This document shows positions 62,157 through 64,000 of a DNA stretch of 64,000 nt, piece by piece. Where the stretch lies: the NCBI GenBank assembly GCA_002347685.1, contig DDWS01000045.1, positions 1 through 64,000 on the forward strand, in the 5' to 3' direction. The position numbers and the translations under genes are program-made. Origin of the DNA: Syntrophaceae bacterium UBA2280. GTDB lineage: Bacteria > Desulfobacterota > Syntrophia > Syntrophales > Smithellaceae. Under the pieces are notes generated by a model. It had not been told where the DNA came from. It was given only the letters and a program-made list of their open reading frames with translations, and ran no database searches. The stretch's first letter is position 1, and each line of letters opens with the position of its first letter.

Positions 62157-62546
62157 ATGAATCAAAACAACCTGGATAACCCAAACAGCGGATCCGAAGA
62201 CCTCGTCAAATCATTCCGGCTGATGTGGGATGGTTTCCCCCATCCGGTGCTGCTTTTGCGAAAAAACAGGATGATTGTCGATTCCAACAAGCTGGCCCGC
62301 GATCTGGGCGTGCCTGCCGGAGTCAAATGCCGCGACATTTCGCCTTATCCTGCAAAGTGTAAGAAGAGCTGTCTGGCGGATAAAGCGCTGGCTTCCGGAA
62401 CGACCGAACGCACCATCAGCCGCCTGGGCGGAAAGATCACGGATACCTACTGGATTCCACTGCACCCCGACCACAGCGATCTGTATCTGCATTTTGTCGT
62501 GGATCTGCCCGAGGCGCTGATTCAGGAACAGACAACCAATGCATGA
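62157..62546 (+). CDS. small PAS-like protein
   Basis: A 129-residue protein starting seven bases after AAGGAG. Residues 18-110 look like a single PAS-type domain (WDGFPHPVLLLRKNRMIVDSNKLARDLGV). Its two-cysteine segments (KCRDISPYPAKCKKSC) replace part of the usual helix region and could bind a metal or form a disulfide. There is no effector domain. A short coupled reading frame follows at 62543. It lies upstream of the selenoperoxiredoxin gene, so a redox-sensing role is plausible but unproven. Confidence 0.6.
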   Translation: MNQNNLDNPNSGSEDLVKSFRLMWDGFPHPVLLLRKNRMIVDSNKLARDLGVPAGVKCRDISPYPAKCKKSCLADKALASGTTERTISRLGGKITDTYWIPLHPDHSDLYLHFVVDLPEALIQEQTTNA

Positions 62547-62674
62547 TGAAAAAAGCAGTCAGCGAAATGGCCGGCGAGGCGGCAGCCGGAATGATGTTTG
62601 CGGCAGCAACGTTTTCAGTTACCGGCGTCAGGCCGCTTGCCGATTTCGGTCAGGGGTGGGAGAAGTCTGTCTGA
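62543..62674 (+). CDS. possible translationally coupled 43-residue protein
   Basis: Its ATG overlaps the stop codon of the PAS-like gene (ATGA) and the frame runs 43 codons. The sequence is MKKAVSEMAG-like with an amphipathic or weakly hydrophobic middle (AAGMMFAAATFSVTG) and a short polar end. No family recognised. The overlap argues for translation; the length argues for caution. Confidence 0.35.
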   Translation: MMKKAVSEMAGEAAAGMMFAAATFSVTGVRPLADFGQGWEKSV

Positions 62675-62744
62675 GACCCCATTGCTTGCAAATGAAATGA
62701 GCAGAAACGATCAAACAAACCAAAACTTGAATCAGGAGGAACAC

Positions 62745-63296
62745 ATGCGTGACGTAAAGAAGCTTATTGTAATGGTGGTGATGGTGGCAGCAGTCCTGTC
62801 GGCCTGCGCATCCACGGATGTTCAAAAGACATCCAATGCGCAGAATGCAACGGCACATGATTTTACGCTGCCCGATTCAAACGGGAAACCGGTGAAGTTA
62901 AGCGATGTCCTCAAGGATTACCGGGGAGCGGTGATCGCCTTTTATCCCAAGGACGACAGCAGGAATTGAACACCCGAATTTGTTGAGTTTCAACAAAACA
63001 TGAATCAATTCGAAGCACGCAATATTAAGGTTCTGGGGATCAGCAGAGACTCGGCGCAGTCCCATCGCAATTTTATCGCCAGGCACGGCCTGATCAATGT
63101 GACATTACTAACTGACGAAAAAGCTGACGTCATAAAAATGTATGGTGCCAGCCACGCATTGCTGCCGGTCTCGAAGCGGGTCTATATCATTGTGGACAAG
63201 CAGATGAGGATCGTCTACAGAAAGGATACGGGGTTCGATCTTCTGCCCGATCAGACGCGAACACTGATTGGAGAAATCGACCGCCATATTCCATGA
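62745..63296 (+). CDS. lipoprotein peroxiredoxin with in-frame TGA at the peroxidatic cysteine (putative selenoprotein)
   Basis: Start is ATG 62745 after AGGAGG. Residues 1-20 are a signal ending in the lipobox LSAC, so the protein should be periplasmic and lipid-anchored. The thioredoxin-fold peroxiredoxin then follows: HDFTLPDSNGKPVKLSDVLKDYRGAVIAFYPKDD. The codon at 62967-62969 is TGA, and the same frame continues as TPEFVEFQQNMNQF, VLGISRDS and TLLTDEKADVIKMYGA to 63296. In peroxiredoxins FYPKDDxxxC the peroxidatic Cys stands exactly where the TGA stands (position 75 of 183). A SECIS-like hairpin follows. Read through as selenocysteine, this is a complete enzyme reducing peroxides. A nonsense mutation is the alternative. 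Confidence 0.8.
62979..62997 (+). promoter_or_regulatory. bacterial SECIS-like hairpin
   Basis: TTTGTTGA (62979-62986) pairs perfectly with TCAACAAA (62990-62997) around a GTT loop. The loop G lies 18 bases after the TGA, within the spacing expected for bacterial SECIS elements, and it is at the start of the loop as they require. Confidence 0.65.
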
Positions 63297-63308
63297 AAGC
63301 GAGTTTAT

Positions 63309-63803
63309 ATGAAAGAAGATGAATTTCTGAAGCTGGATAATCAACTGTGCTTTGCGCTGTATGCCGCCTCCCGGGTGTTGACGAAGCTCTATGGGCCTTT
63401 TTTGGCCAAACTGAATCTTACGTATCCCCAATACCTGGTGATGCTGGTGTTGTGGGAACATGAGACCTTGAGTGTGAGCGACATCGGCCGGCTTTTGTAC
63501 CTGGATTCCGGTACGCTCACACCGTTGCTCAAACGTCTGGAGGCAGCGGGTTTGATTACCCGGAACCGGCTTCCAACGGATGAACGAAAAGTCATGGTGG
63601 CGCTCACACCTCAAGGCAGCGCCATGAAGCAGCAGGCTGCAAGCGTCCCCATGGAGCTTTTCTGCCGCAGCGGTTTGACGGTTGAAGAATTTCAAGCCAT
63701 TAAACAAAATGTCACCACGCTTCTGGAGCGGATGAACGAGGATGTCCATCCCCCGGACCAGTGCGCGGATACAGCCGGTGAGAGCAAAATTCCTGATCGA
63801 TAA
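63309..63803 (+). CDS. ohrR: MarR-family organic hydroperoxide regulator OhrR
   Basis: A 164-residue MarR-type repressor. LDNQLCFALYAASRVLTKLYG carries C14, the peroxide-sensing cysteine of OhrR. The winged helix (SVSDIGRLLYLDSGTLTPLLKRLEAAGLITRNR and DERKVMVALT) is intact. The last 15-20 residues (VHPPDQCADTAGESKIPDR) are not OhrR-like; they come from a junction with the glutathione peroxidase fragment. It should control ohr downstream and possibly the peroxiredoxin upstream. Confidence 0.9.
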   Translation: MKEDEFLKLDNQLCFALYAASRVLTKLYGPFLAKLNLTYPQYLVMLVLWEHETLSVSDIGRLLYLDSGTLTPLLKRLEAAGLITRNRLPTDERKVMVALTPQGSAMKQQAASVPMELFCRSGLTVEEFQAIKQNVTTLLERMNEDVHPPDQCADTAGESKIPDR

Positions 63804-63882
63804 AAACGGGAAAGTGGTTCGAAGATTTGCCCCCGGCACGAAACCGGAAAAGCTGTCCAGGACGATTGAGAAATTACTCTAA
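63778..63882 (+). pseudogene. C-terminal fragment of glutathione peroxidase
   Basis: In a frame other than ohrR, the bases read AKFLIDKNGKVVRRFAP and TKPEKLSRTIEKLL then TAA. This is the conserved C-terminal end of bacterial glutathione peroxidases (FLIDKxGxVVxRFxPxTxPE). The N-terminal 120 or so residues, with the active site, are absent; ohrR occupies that place. It appears to be the remnant of a gpx lost by deletion. Confidence 0.78.
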
Positions 63883-63898
63883 AAGGAGATGCGAATCA

Positions 63899-64000
63899 AT
63901 GGCCATAAATGTTTTATACACAGCCAATGCAGTAGCGACAGGAGGCCGAAACGGCCATACACAATCGGACGACGGACTGGTCAGTGTGAATTTGTCCATT
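63899..64000 (+). CDS. ohr: organic hydroperoxide resistance protein Ohr, N-terminal part (partial at window edge)
   Basis: The last 102 bases encode MAINVLYTANAVATGG, then RNGHTQSDDGLVSVNLS, the characteristic start of Ohr/OsmC proteins (YTAxATATGGRxGxxxSDDGxLxVxLS). AAAAGGAG lies ten bases before the ATG. Ohr reduces organic hydroperoxides with two redox cysteines that lie outside the window. OhrR encoded just upstream is its usual repressor. Confidence 0.85.
   Translation, partial: MAINVLYTANAVATGGRNGHTQSDDGLVSVNLSI

Overview
The window reads as a chromosomal segment of a Gram-negative anaerobe, most likely a deltaproteobacterium (Desulfobacterota) of the Syntrophus/Smithella type. That placement is inference from gene content and from no marker gene. 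The supporting content is a paired GctA/GctB-type CoA-transferase with a GntP-type carboxylate permease, two acyl-CoA synthetases, TRAP and tripartite tricarboxylate transporters, a pyruvoyl arginine decarboxylase, desulforedoxin- and rubrerythrin-like proteins, a Feo/Fur iron region, a PEP-CTERM tail and an apparent selenoprotein. No rRNA, tRNA, CRISPR array or insertion sequence was seen.

Layout. 1-2.5 kb: end of a condensation-domain-like acyltransferase, a paraoxonase-like six-bladed propeller and an orphan PEP-CTERM tail. 2.9-4.5 kb: three AT-rich same-strand genes separated by two attC-like palindromes, interpreted as a small integron cassette array without an integrase. 4.5-16.4 kb: housekeeping and signalling genes (alanine racemase with a large C-terminal extension, CHASE2 adenylate cyclase, desulforedoxin/histone-tail protein, HerA-like ATPase, AsmA-like protein, AI-2E family transporter, HDOD protein, HisC). 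16.5-22.2 kb: two-component system, then a carboxylate permease and CoA-transferase operon. 22.4-29.9 kb: lipoprotein carboxylesterase, sigma-54-driven amt-glnK, mgtE, small secreted proteins and a DedA protein.

30.8-38.9 kb: a TRAP pair with an internally shortened DctQ and no binding protein, then a GntR-regulated operon of FAD glycerol-3-phosphate dehydrogenase, an alkyl-DHAP-synthase-like enzyme and an FGGY kinase. This suggests an ether-lipid or glycerol-phosphate module. 38.9-51.7 kb: truA, NlpC/P60 lipoprotein, cNMP-binding protein, rubrerythrin-like protein, arginine decarboxylase, CheW, ParA, FabG, a tyrosine-phosphatase-like lipoprotein, and a MerR plus two acyl-CoA synthetase genes. 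51.8-56.9 kb: tctCBA, a TupA-like ATP-grasp gene, a zinc-ribbon protein and a lipoprotein.

57-62 kb: outer-membrane protein, then the iron region (Cys-rich Feo partner, feoB, feoA, a second FeoA with a His/Cys-rich insert, fur) with two Fur boxes and two copies of a dispersed repeat. 62.1-64 kb: a peroxide-defence cluster. It holds a lipoprotein peroxiredoxin whose peroxidatic cysteine position is an in-frame TGA followed by a SECIS-like hairpin, OhrR, a C-terminal fragment of glutathione peroxidase, and the start of ohr. The best candidates for new biology are this selenoprotein cluster, the cassette array, the ether-lipid operon, the alanine racemase extension and the His/Cys-loaded FeoA.
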